A stretch of 11,616 nt of DNA from positions 1-11,616 of the forward strand of contig CAJOPJ010000114.1 of assembly GCA_905236325.1 (NCBI GenBank), read 5' to 3'. This document shows, piece after piece, positions 1-6,155 of this stretch. The DNA is from an uncultured Selenomonadaceae bacterium (GTDB lineage Bacteria > Bacillota > Negativicutes > Selenomonadales > Selenomonadaceae). Made by a program: the position numbers and the translations under genes. Within the stretch, counting starts at the first letter, position 1. Each line of letters starts with the position of its first letter. The notes beneath the pieces are model-generated. The model did not search any database, was not told where the DNA came from, and saw only the letters and a program-made list of their open reading frames with translations.

Positions 1-483
1 AAATATCTTCAGTTACGATTACATCTGCAAATTCTTCAGTCTGTTCTGAATATTCATTCAAACCTAAAATTGAATTTGTGCCTTCGCCGCCTGTAAAAGC
101 TAAATTAACTTCGCCGCCGTTCGAATTAACCAATTTCACCTGCGTATATGCTGAATTTGTCTTGCCAAAATCAATTTTACCATTCGCAGCTGAATTTTCA
201 CTGCTTGTGTAATTTATCGCGCCGCCGCTGTTGTCGTAATTGTTGATTTTTATCGTCGCCCCACCAAGTGCTCCGACTGTCATTGCTGTATTTTTTTGCA
301 GATTGACTGTTGCGTTCGACGCTGCCAACACTGTGTCATTGCCTTTACCTGTTGTGATTTCCGGCGCGTATTTGCTGTCAATTCCTGCTTCTAAGTGGCT
401 TGATCGCCATCTAGCCGATTGTTTTGAGATACTTCGGTGCCACCGTCTTTGCTGATTTTTTCAGTTTGTAAAGTAAAAAATTT
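1..483 (-). pseudogene. Disrupted RTX/adhesin-like surface protein, 5' part (runs off left edge)
   Basis: On the minus strand a frame is open from position 460 down to 1. It encodes a Gly/Asn/Thr/Ser-rich, beta-strand-like sequence with the short motifs GKGNDTV, IKINNYDNSGG and FTGGEGTNS, resembling RTX-type or repetitive adhesin proteins. It has no credible start: no ATG with a ribosome-binding site and no signal peptide. Just upstream (483-391) a second frame reads an acidic, protein-like sequence (TEKISKDGGTEVSQNN...) that ends at a TAG at 393-391, exactly where the other frame becomes protein-like (SHLEAGIDSKYAPEIT). This suggests one gene broken by a frameshift near 385-400. The second frame also lacks an ATG and is preceded by a TAA at 486-484, so the true 5' end may be lost as well. 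A sequencing error or a fragment of a larger decayed gene are alternatives. The family assignment rests on composition and short motifs only. Confidence 0.5.
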
Positions 484-490
484 TTACAAA
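465..490. repeat. 8-bp perfect inverted repeat upstream of the flavoprotein gene
   Basis: TTTGTAAA (465-472) and TTTACAAA (483-490) form a perfect inverted repeat separated by 10 bases. It lies about 70 bp before the flavoprotein start, in the only gap between it and the minus-strand fragment. It could be an operator for a dimeric regulator of the respiratory module or a weak hairpin. The spacing does not match the usual Fnr/Crp or Rex sites. Confidence 0.35.
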
Positions 491-504
491 AAGGACTTTG
501 AAAA

Positions 505-533
505 TTTATGTGTAATAATAATCCTGTTAAAGT
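505..533 (+). promoter_or_regulatory. Weak candidate promoter for the flavoprotein-cytochrome pair
   Basis: An extended -10-like element, TG-t-TAAAGT (525-533), sits 17 bases after a poor -35 (TTTATG, 505-510). It would give a leader of about 20 nt that includes the ribosome-binding site at 548-555. Both hexamers deviate from consensus, so activation by a regulator would probably be needed. This is a guess from spacing. Confidence 0.25.
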
Positions 534-561
534 AGTGATTTTTTCACAGGAGGGGAATTTT

Positions 562-2259
562 ATGAACAAAAATGGATTTTCACGCCGCAACTTTTTGAAA
601 GGCGGAATGCTTACTTTAGCAGGAGTTATGGGCGCAGGATTGACTGCAGGTTGCGGACATGGACGCGAACACATGGCTGACGAAAAGCGTGGTGGTCCCC
701 CAAGTAGCAGTGGAGGCGTAGCGTCTGAGCCTGATTTTTTAAAACCGCCCGCGCCAATTACTGACATTTCAAGCACAGTCGATACAGAAATTGTTGTTGT
801 CGGCGCAGGTATGTCGGGACTTTGCGCGGCTATTTCGGCTATGCAAGAAGGCGCAAAAGTCGTTGTGATTGAAAAGACGCAGAGCGTAAACTTCCGTAGC
901 TATGACTATGGCGCAATTAATGCTAAAGTTCAACGCGATAATGGCACAGCTATTGATGTTGATCAAGTTACAACTGAATTTATGCGTTATGGTTCTTACC
1001 GCAACGATCAGCGCGTTGTTGAAGTTTTTACGCGTCAAAGTGGTATGGTTAATGACTGGCTTTTGGATTTGGCACAGAAGGCAGGTTGCACAGTTAAGCA
1101 CATTTGGACTAAAGATGAACTGGTCGCTCCTGCGTCAACTTTACCGACTTTCCCAAGTTTGACATTTGTTTTAGATCCGCCTGCAGGTGCTGCTGAAAAA
1201 ATGCCTAAAGGCTTGTACGGCGGCGATCCTACAGTTGCAATGGGCTACACTTTACTTTCGACAGCCGAAAATCTCGGCGCAGATATTCGCTACAAAACAC
1301 CTGCAGTTCAGCTTGTCCGCAAAGACAATCAAGGCAGAGTTACAGGCGTTATTGCTAAAGATGAAAGCGGCAAATATATTCAGTTCAACGCATCAAAAGC
1401 TGTTATTATGTGCGCCGGCGATTATGGTCATGATCCTGAAATGCTGGCTTATTACATTCCAACTTCAAGTTCAATCAGCAAAATTTCATATCCAGGAACA
1501 GACAATACAGGCGACGGTCAAAAGATGGGCGTTTGGATTGGCGCGGCTATTGATGAATGGCCTCATACCGCAATGTATTTTGATAAAGCATTTGTGGATA
1601 ATCCACGCGAAAATCCTGACGCATTGGTACGCCAACCTTGGCTTGCTGTTAATGCTAAAGGCGAACGCTTTAGCAATGAAGATTTGACTTTCGGCTACAT
1701 TTCAAACCAAGTACGTCAACAGCCTGGACAATTCCGCTGGACAATTTGGGACGCTAAATGGCCGACTGAAGCTCCTTCATTTAAACAAACTGCTTGTAAA
1801 GAAATGATGTATCATCACAATCCTGCAGATATTGAGCGCTATATTCAAGACGGCTTGGTTAAGCAGGCAAATACTATTGAGGAACTGGCGCAAGTTACTG
1901 AACTTCCTGCCGATACGCTGAAAAAAACCATTGAACGCTACAATGAACTTGCACGCAAGAAAGTCGATGAAGATTTTTATAAAAAGCCTTTGTTTATGAC
2001 AACTATTGAGCAAGCTCCATTCTATGCGGCGAAACTCGGCACTTCAATGTTGGTTACACTTGGTGGTCTGCAAATCAATGACAAAATGCAAGTTCTCGAC
2101 AAAGACAAAAATGTTATTCCTGGACTTTATGCCGCCGGCAACAATTCAGGCTGTTTCTTCGGCAATGATTATCCAACTGCGATTCCCGGCAACAGTCACG
2201 GCAGGGCGCAGACTTTCGGCTACTTCGCCGGCAAAAATGCAGCAGCTGAAACTGTGTAA
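562..2259 (+). CDS. Tat-exported, putatively lipid-anchored FAD-dependent reductase (fumarate reductase/KstD superfamily)
   Basis: This 565-residue flavoprotein is predicted to reduce a small organic acceptor on the outer face of the cytoplasmic membrane, with electrons from the cytochrome encoded next. The N-terminus carries a twin-arginine signal (SRRNFLK, residues 7-13), a hydrophobic stretch and a lipobox-like LTAGC with Cys31, followed by a Gly/Pro/Ser-rich linker. The FAD dinucleotide-binding motif VVVGAGMSG lies at about 78-86, and the C-terminal FAD-contacting segment GLYAAGNNSG at 521-530. There is no covalent-FMN domain and no haem motif. His335 (WPHT) resembles an active-site His of fumarate reductases. 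However, the C-terminal HGxNRLGGN-type substrate clamp is replaced by GNDYPTAIPGNSHGR (535-548), which recalls 3-ketosteroid dehydrogenases and other gut-bacterial flavin reductases. Substrate is therefore unassigned. The ATG at 562 is preferred over one at 508: AGGAGGGG (548-555) sits 6 nt before it and it starts directly with the Tat signal. The stop lies 14 nt before the cytochrome start. Confidence 0.88.
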   Translation: MNKNGFSRRNFLKGGMLTLAGVMGAGLTAGCGHGREHMADEKRGGPPSSSGGVASEPDFLKPPAPITDISSTVDTEIVVVGAGMSGLCAAISAMQEGAKVVVIEKTQSVNFRSYDYGAINAKVQRDNGTAIDVDQVTTEFMRYGSYRNDQRVVEVFTRQSGMVNDWLLDLAQKAGCTVKHIWTKDELVAPASTLPTFPSLTFVLDPPAGAAEKMPKGLYGGDPTVAMGYTLLSTAENLGADIRYKTPAVQLVRKDNQGRVTGVIAKDESGKYIQFNASKAVIMCAGDYGHDPEMLAYYIPTSSSISKISYPGTDNTGDGQKMGVWIGAAIDEWPHTAMYFDKAFVDNPRENPDALVRQPWLAVNAKGERFSNEDLTFGYISNQVRQQPGQFRWTIWDAKWPTEAPSFKQTACKEMMYHHNPADIERYIQDGLVKQANTIEELAQVTELPADTLKKTIERYNELARKKVDEDFYKKPLFMTTIEQAPFYAAKLGTSMLVTLGGLQINDKMQVLDKDKNVIPGLYAAGNNSGCFFGNDYPTAIPGNSHGRAQTFGYFAGKNAAAETV

Positions 2260-2273
2260 AGGCGGTGAACACC

Positions 2274-2810
2274 ATGCAAAAAATTAAACAAGCGTATGAA
2301 TTTTTCAAGAAAAAGCCGTTGTACTTGCTGGCGTTAATTTTTGTTTGCGCGGTGGTTGGTAATTTTGCAATGGCGGCGGCTGAAAGGCATCCTGACTTAG
2401 CCTGTTCGCCTTGCCATGTCATGAAACCTTATGTTGATAATTATCATGACAGCAATTTGCTTTCGCATACGCATGCACGCGCAAATATAGATTGTATCGA
2501 CTGTCACGAAAATGGACTTGATGATAAAATTCAAGAAACTGTTTGGTACGTTACTGACGACTTTGACGATCCGCCATACAAACGCGCTTTTCCAAATGAA
2601 ATGTGCGTCAAGTGCCACGACAACTTTGATGAAATCACTTCAAAAACAAATTACGCAGAAGCTAATCCCCACAATTCACATCTTGGCACAATGCAAGATA
2701 TAAAATGCTCTGACTGCCACACAATGCATGATCCACAACGCGCAATTTGTGCTGACTGCCACAGCTTTGCATTTTTGCAAGAACTTCCTGAAAACTGGGA
2801 TAAAAAATAA
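2274..2810 (+). CDS. Membrane-anchored pentahaem cytochrome c, NrfH/NapC-like electron donor
   Basis: This 178-residue protein has a short cytoplasmic N-terminus, one membrane segment (about residues 16-35) and a periplasmic domain with five CxxCH haem-binding motifs at 44-48, 74-78, 111-115, 145-149 and 159-163. The first reads CSPCHVM, like the CxxCHxM of NrfH, and further histidines (HDS, SHTHAR, PHNSH) could be distal ligands. The family oxidises menaquinol and passes electrons to periplasmic reductases, and the flavoprotein just upstream is the obvious partner. Classical NrfH has four haems, so the fifth motif near the C-terminus is an addition. ATG 2274 is preferred over GTG 2265 because AAAGGCGGT (2258-2266) sits 7 nt upstream of it, with the GTG falling inside that site. 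A terminator follows 15 nt after the stop, closing the two-gene operon. Confidence 0.88.
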   Translation: MQKIKQAYEFFKKKPLYLLALIFVCAVVGNFAMAAAERHPDLACSPCHVMKPYVDNYHDSNLLSHTHARANIDCIDCHENGLDDKIQETVWYVTDDFDDPPYKRAFPNEMCVKCHDNFDEITSKTNYAEANPHNSHLGTMQDIKCSDCHTMHDPQRAICADCHSFAFLQELPENWDKK

Positions 2811-2825
2811 TATTTAACAAAAATT

Positions 2826-2851
2826 ACCTCGACTTCGGTTGAGGTTTTTTT
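2826..2851 (+). terminator. Rho-independent terminator after the cytochrome gene
   Basis: ACCTCGAC (2826-2833) pairs with GTTGAGGT (2838-2845) through one G-U pair, with a stable TTCG tetraloop, and runs into seven T (2845-2851). It ends the flavoprotein-cytochrome transcript. Confidence 0.93.
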
Positions 2852-2861
2852 AGTTAAACAT

Positions 2862-2890
2862 TAGACAAATTCTGCAAGGTTGAATATAAT
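2862..2890 (+). promoter_or_regulatory. Sigma-A-type promoter for the usp-dedA pair
   Basis: TAGACA (2862-2867) and a perfect TATAAT (2885-2890) are separated by 17 bases. Transcription would start near 2897, just before the AGGAGGT ribosome-binding site at 2904-2910. This is the strongest promoter in the window and suggests high constitutive expression. Confidence 0.82.
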
Positions 2891-2917
2891 AAAAAAAATT
2901 ATCAGGAGGTAATAGAA

Positions 2918-3298
2918 ATGGCGACAATAAAAAAAATTTTAGTACCTGTGGACGGTTCGGTTAATGGTTGTAAGGCTGTGGACGAAGCAATTTATCTTGC
3001 GTCGCAGTGCAAGGCAAAAATGGATTTTGTTTATGTTTCCAGCGACATCAATAAAGATATTCCAAGTCATTTGGTTTTTGACAGGATTTGGTCAAAACTT
3101 CCTGAAGACCTTGAGGCGCAAAAGCATGTTGAAACAGGTTCAATACCGAAGGCAATTTTGAAAGTTGCTGAGGCTGAGAAGTCTGATATGATTATTATGG
3201 GAAGTCGTGGTCTTGGTCTTTTGAAAGGCGCAATTCTTGGCTCTGTCAGTCAAAAAGTCGTCGAGGAATCAAAAATTCCTGTCATGGTGATTAAGTAA
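2918..3298 (+). CDS. Universal stress protein, UspA family (ATP-binding type)
   Basis: This single-domain protein of 126 residues has the usual Usp layout. The N-terminal strand KKILVPVDGS (5-14) carries the nucleotide-contacting Asp12, and the C-terminal phosphate loop follows the G-2x-G-9x-G-S/T pattern (Gly95, Gly98, Gly108, Ser109). That motif marks the ATP-binding subgroup, as in MJ0577, rather than the non-binding UspA type. Such cytoplasmic proteins form dimers and modulate stress survival or partner transporters; the target here is unknown. The ribosome-binding site AGGAGGT is 7 nt before the ATG. The gene is followed 42 nt later by a DedA membrane protein with no terminator between, so the two are probably co-transcribed. 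Confidence 0.95.
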   Translation: MATIKKILVPVDGSVNGCKAVDEAIYLASQCKAKMDFVYVSSDINKDIPSHLVFDRIWSKLPEDLEAQKHVETGSIPKAILKVAEAEKSDMIIMGSRGLGLLKGAILGSVSQKVVEESKIPVMVIK

Positions 3299-3340
3299 TT
3301 GAAAGTTAAAAATTGAAAATTAAGAATGGAGAATTAAACA
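3299..3340 (+). repeat. Three imperfect 14-bp tandem repeats filling the usp-dedA gap
   Basis: The whole gap divides into TTGAAAGTTAAAAA (3299-3312), TTGAAAATTAAGAA (3313-3326) and TGGAGAATTAAACA (3327-3340). Units 1 and 2 differ at two positions and units 2 and 3 at four. The array starts right after the TAA stop and ends right before the TTG start. The third unit supplies GGAG (3328-3331), the ribosome-binding site of the next gene. Confidence 0.7.
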
Positions 3341-3931
3341 TTGGAGCAAATATCGCAAAGTTTTTTAAGTTTTATTGACAGTTATGGTTATTTTGCTGTT
3401 GCGGTTTTGATGGCAATGGAAAATGCTTGCATACCAATTCCAAGTGAACTGATTTTAGGCTTTTCGGGATATTTGATTTTTGCGGAGCGAATGACTTTCA
3501 CAGGCGCATTGATTGCAGGAATGGTCGGCGGTATGGTGGGAAGTATTTTTGCATATTTAGTTGGCAGTCGTGGCGGCAGAAAGTTTGTCGATAAGTACGG
3601 CAAATATTTCTTGATAAAAAAATCACATGTTGATTTAGCGCAACGCTGGTTTGATAAATATGGCATACGCGCAGTTTTTTTTAGCAGAATGTTGCCTGTT
3701 GTGCGAACATTTATTTCATTGCCGGCAGGTTTTGCGCGCGTTAATTGGAAGGCATTTTTATTTTACACTTTCGCAGGAAGTTTGCCTTGGACTGCTTTAA
3801 TTTTGTACGCCGGAATGTTTTTTGGCGAAAGTTGGAAATATCTGTTAGAAATCGGTCACACGGCAAGCATTATTTTTGTGGTTGTCTGCGTTGTGATTGT
3901 CGCAGGAATTTATTTTTCAAAACGCAAATAG
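3341..3931 (+). CDS. DedA-family inner-membrane protein (lipid flippase type)
   Basis: This hydrophobic protein of 196 residues, typical DedA length, shows the family hallmarks: an early acidic residue and ENACIPIPSE motif (27-36, Glu27 and Glu36), the Gly-rich segment LVGSRGGRKF (73-82), and the FSRMLPVVRT motif (114-123) with Arg116, Pro119 and Arg122. Several membrane or re-entrant segments span about 15-32, 53-75, 137-163 and 174-193. DedA proteins include transporters that recycle undecaprenyl phosphate or other phospholipids; which substrate applies here cannot be told. The start is TTG at 3341, supported by GGAG 9 nt upstream and by the absence of an in-frame ATG before Met24 inside the first membrane segment. 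It closes the unit begun by the stress protein and is followed by a terminator. Confidence 0.9.
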   Translation: MEQISQSFLSFIDSYGYFAVAVLMAMENACIPIPSELILGFSGYLIFAERMTFTGALIAGMVGGMVGSIFAYLVGSRGGRKFVDKYGKYFLIKKSHVDLAQRWFDKYGIRAVFFSRMLPVVRTFISLPAGFARVNWKAFLFYTFAGSLPWTALILYAGMFFGESWKYLLEIGHTASIIFVVVCVVIVAGIYFSKRK

Positions 3932-3939
3932 CTTTTAGT

Positions 3940-3979
3940 CGCCGGATATTAAATACTAATGTCCGGTGTTATTTTTTTT
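3940..3979 (+). terminator. Rho-independent terminator after the dedA gene
   Basis: A 12-bp stem (3940-3951 with 3957-3968, containing CGCCGGA/TCCGGTG and two G-U pairs) closes a 5-base loop. It is followed by a T-rich tract with eight T at 3972-3979. Confidence 0.9.
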
Positions 3980-4010
3980 ATTAAATTTTCATTACAATGT
4001 GGCAAATTGT

Positions 4011-4039
4011 TTGAAAATTTAAATTGCTTGTGATATGCT
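4011..4039 (+). promoter_or_regulatory. Extended -10 promoter for the CsgG/FlgT-like pair
   Basis: TTGAAA (4011-4016), a 17-base spacer and TATGCT (4034-4039) preceded by TG one base upstream (4031-4032) form a good extended -10 promoter. The start of transcription near 4046 rules out the in-frame ATG at 4035 as the start codon. Confidence 0.72.
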
Positions 4040-4070
4040 AAAAAAAATTTTAACTAAGGGGTGTTTTTCT

Positions 4071-4922
4071 ATGAAAAAATTTTCAGTTGCGCTGATTTTG
4101 ACTCTGATTATTTTTTGTTCGGCAATTCAAACTGAAGCTGCAAAAAAAACTGTGGCTGTAACGCCATTTGAAGGTATTGCGACTTATGAACAGTACGAAG
4201 TCGGTGCAATTTTAACTGAACAACTTATCAATGTTATTCACAGTAGCAGACAATTTACAGTTGTGGAAAATACGCAAATGCAAGCAGTCCTCCAGCGTAT
4301 GGGGTTTGATAACCTTTCAGGCAACACTGCTGTTGAATTTGGAAATTTGACCGGTGCAAATTACACAATAGTTGGCAAAGTTACTATGGCGGCAATTGAA
4401 CCGAACACCACAAGAAATGTCATTGACGGCGTGCTTGGTTTATTTGGTAAACGCAGCAACGCAACTGATATGGTAAATCCGCACAGAGGTATTGTTGAAT
4501 TTGATGCGCGTTTTGTTGATAATGAAACCGGCGAAATTTTATTTGCAAATACTTTCAGAGGTAGCGACAGTGCGCAAAGTTATGAACAAGCCTTACATTC
4601 TGCGGCAAGAAAAGCAGCTGAAAGTTTTCTTGTGGAACTGCAAAATCTAAATCCATTTGCAGCGCGTGTAGTCGAAATTAGCGGCAACTTGGCTTATATA
4701 GATCAAGGTTCTGATTCCGGTTTGCGTGTTGGCGACAAAATGGAAATTTTCCGCGAAGGACCGCCTATTATTATAAATGGCAGAATTGTTGGCACGCGTG
4801 ATGAAAAAGTTACTAAAGGCAAGATTGTTGAGGTTTATCCTGAATACGCTGTTTGCAAAGTCGATAAAGCGCAAGCCTTGCGTAAAGATTTGATTGTTAA
4901 ACGCGAACAAAGAAATGGGTGA
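4071..4922 (+). CDS. Secreted CsgG-like protein with FlgT C-terminal-like domain
   Basis: This 283-residue exported protein has a signal peptide (residues 1 to about 23, ending TEA). Residues about 27-192 look like a CsgG/LpoB-type alpha-beta domain: VAVTPFEG, a helix containing ILTEQLINVI, FTVVE, GANYTIVGKV and a C-terminal helix rich in Ala. Residues about 196-278 resemble the FlgT C-terminal domain (ARVVEISGNLAYIDQGSDSGLRVGDK, two matching halves around GKIVEV). No lipobox is visible: Cys16 follows Phe, so it is probably soluble periplasmic, unlike lipidated CsgG. The ATG at 4071 has AAGGGGTG 7 nt upstream. The gene is translationally coupled to the next one, 5 nt away. No curli or flagellar genes are nearby, so a role in envelope assembly is inferred only from the TamB and Omp85 genes downstream. 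Domain assignments come from pattern recognition. Confidence 0.78.
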   Translation: MKKFSVALILTLIIFCSAIQTEAAKKTVAVTPFEGIATYEQYEVGAILTEQLINVIHSSRQFTVVENTQMQAVLQRMGFDNLSGNTAVEFGNLTGANYTIVGKVTMAAIEPNTTRNVIDGVLGLFGKRSNATDMVNPHRGIVEFDARFVDNETGEILFANTFRGSDSAQSYEQALHSAARKAAESFLVELQNLNPFAARVVEISGNLAYIDQGSDSGLRVGDKMEIFREGPPIIINGRIVGTRDEKVTKGKIVEVYPEYAVCKVDKAQALRKDLIVKREQRNG

Positions 4923-4927
4923 TAGAT

Positions 4928-6022
4928 ATGAAAAAATTTTTTTCAATATTTATTTGTTTGGCGTTGTTATTAGTTACAACTTCCGCTCTGGCAAAAAGCG
5001 TCACTGTTACCGGCGAAGGAGCAACAGCCGCTGAAGCTGAAAATGACGCATTGCGCCGCGCAGTTGAAAATACTTTGGGCGTTTTGATTGATTCTTCAAC
5101 GCTGGTTGAAAAAAATACTGTCATTCAAGACCAAATTTACACGCAATCGCGCGGTTTTGTTACTGACTACAGAATAACCAACAGACAACAAGTCGGCGGA
5201 ATTTGGCAAGTTACAATCAATGCCGAGGTTGATGATAATCCAAACTCCAAGTTGATGAGCGAACTTACAAGACTTGGTATTATCAATACACAACTGCGCA
5301 ATCCAAAAATTGCTGTTTATGTTCCCGAAACGCACATTCAAAGCAGAATTCCCGATCCTGCCGGAGAAACTGCCATTGTTCAAGCTTTAATTCAAGCAGG
5401 TTTTTCACAAGTTACCGAAGTTGGTTCAAGGTTGAATTTTTCCAATCCAATGCGTATGACTGCGTCAGAAATGACTGCGGCGGCGCAAAAGCTCGGCGTT
5501 GATATTATGATTGTCGGCGAAGCATTTAGCGACGGACTTGGCGATGCTGCGCAGTGGTTGCCGGGAAATCGCGCTTCAAATATTATGTCGGCGCGTGCCA
5601 GAGTTGAGGCTAAAATGTTCATTGTTCGCACAGGGCAGATTATTGCCGCGGACGGTAAACTTGGTTCCGGTATGGATAATTCGCAAGCTGTTGCGGCAAA
5701 AAAAGCTCTTGCAAAAGCCGGGCAACTTATGGGCGAATATTTTGTTGAACAACTTACAGGGCTTTATACAAATCAGCAAAATGTTGAAGTTGTTGTTTAT
5801 GCCGCGTCGTTCCAAAAAATCAATATGGTTCAATCTGCTATTGGGCAAGTTCGCGGCGTAAAAAGTTGCAATCTTTCAAGCTATGAAGGCGGCAAGGCTG
5901 TTTTTACTGTCGGATACAGCGGCAGTCCTCAAACGCTTTTTCAGCAAATTCAAGCCAATACCAACGCTGATTTAAATTTACAATCAATCAGTTATAACAT
6001 TTTGACAATTTCAGTCAGGTAG
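4928..6022 (+). CDS. Secreted protein with FlgT N-terminal-like domain and CsgG-like middle domain
   Basis: This 364-residue exported protein has a clear signal peptide (MKKFFSIFIC..., cleavage near SALA-K, residue 22). Residues about 24-103 resemble the FlgT N-terminal/LPP20-type domain: VTVTGEGATAAEAENDALRR, a helix, then RGFVTDYRI and WQVTINAEV. Residues about 126-282 look like a second CsgG/FlgT-middle-like alpha-beta domain (PKIAVYVPE, ALIQAGF, LGVDIMIVGEA, AKMFIVRTGQII). Residues about 285-364 form a small C-terminal domain (VEVVVYAASFQKINMVQSAI...) of unrecognised type. The ATG at 4928 is favoured over a GTG at 4919 that overlaps the previous stop, because GGTGAT (4918-4923) provides a ribosome-binding site and the signal peptide starts cleanly there. 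The pair with the upstream gene splits FlgT-like modules across two polypeptides; a joint complex is likely but unproven. Confidence 0.78.
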   Translation: MKKFFSIFICLALLLVTTSALAKSVTVTGEGATAAEAENDALRRAVENTLGVLIDSSTLVEKNTVIQDQIYTQSRGFVTDYRITNRQQVGGIWQVTINAEVDDNPNSKLMSELTRLGIINTQLRNPKIAVYVPETHIQSRIPDPAGETAIVQALIQAGFSQVTEVGSRLNFSNPMRMTASEMTAAAQKLGVDIMIVGEAFSDGLGDAAQWLPGNRASNIMSARARVEAKMFIVRTGQIIAADGKLGSGMDNSQAVAAKKALAKAGQLMGEYFVEQLTGLYTNQQNVEVVVYAASFQKINMVQSAIGQVRGVKSCNLSSYEGGKAVFTVGYSGSPQTLFQQIQANTNADLNLQSISYNILTISVR

Positions 6023-6059
6023 ATTAGAAGATTTTCAGATTGGCAGTTTATAATATTAT

Positions 6060-6093
6060 AAGTTAGTTAGTAAATTTGCTGGCTAACTTTTTT
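6060..6093 (+). terminator. Rho-independent terminator after the CsgG/FlgT-like pair
   Basis: AGTTAGTTAGT (6061-6071) pairs with GCTGGCTAACT (6078-6088) through A-U, G-C and three G-U pairs, and six T follow at 6088-6093. It separates this unit from the tamB promoter immediately downstream. A 14-bp AT-only palindrome (6048-6061) abuts its 5' side. Confidence 0.8.
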
Positions 6094-6094
6094 A

Positions 6095-6123
6095 TTTACG
6101 AAGTGCAAAAAATCTGTTAAAAT
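6095..6123 (+). promoter_or_regulatory. Extended -10 promoter for tamB-omp85
   Basis: TTTACG (6095-6100), a 17-base spacer and TAAAAT (6118-6123) preceded by TG one base upstream (6115-6116). Transcription would begin near 6130, leaving a leader of about 25 nt to the TTG at 6156 and making the alternative TTG at 6135 unlikely. Confidence 0.65.
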
Positions 6124-6155
6124 TTGCAGTCGAATTGGAAAGGTGGAAATGCGCT

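Noticed and set aside
240..455. A 71-codon plus-strand open frame
   Set aside because: It is opposite the minus-strand adhesin-like frame, lacks a ribosome-binding site and shows no recognisable motif.
508..561. An upstream in-frame ATG (508) for the flavoprotein gene
   Set aside because: It lacks a ribosome-binding site and would put 18 residues before the Tat signal. The ATG at 562 has AGGAGGGG at ideal distance.
411..776. A 121-codon minus-strand open frame across the flavoprotein 5' end
   Set aside because: It is antisense to the Tat signal and FAD region, has no ribosome-binding site, and its composition is that of a shadow frame.
562..2810. A classical fumarate reductase (FrdABC) or nitrite reductase (NrfHA) operon
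   Set aside because: There is no iron-sulphur subunit, no cytochrome b subunit and no NrfA. The flavoprotein is Tat-exported and its active-site motifs differ.
4035..4070. An upstream in-frame ATG (4035) for the CsgG-like gene
   Set aside because: It lies inside the predicted -10 element and would bury the signal peptide. ATG 4071 has a strong ribosome-binding site.
4071..6022. A curli secretion or flagellar locus
   Set aside because: No CsgA, CsgB, CsgE, CsgF or flagellar structural gene is present, and the CsgG-like protein lacks a lipobox. Only domain-level similarity is claimed.
6048..6061. A 14-bp AT-only palindrome (TTATAATATTATAA) as a promoter or operator
   Set aside because: No -35 lies at proper spacing before its TATAAT, and it runs straight into a terminator stem. 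It is likely a chance AT-rich pattern.
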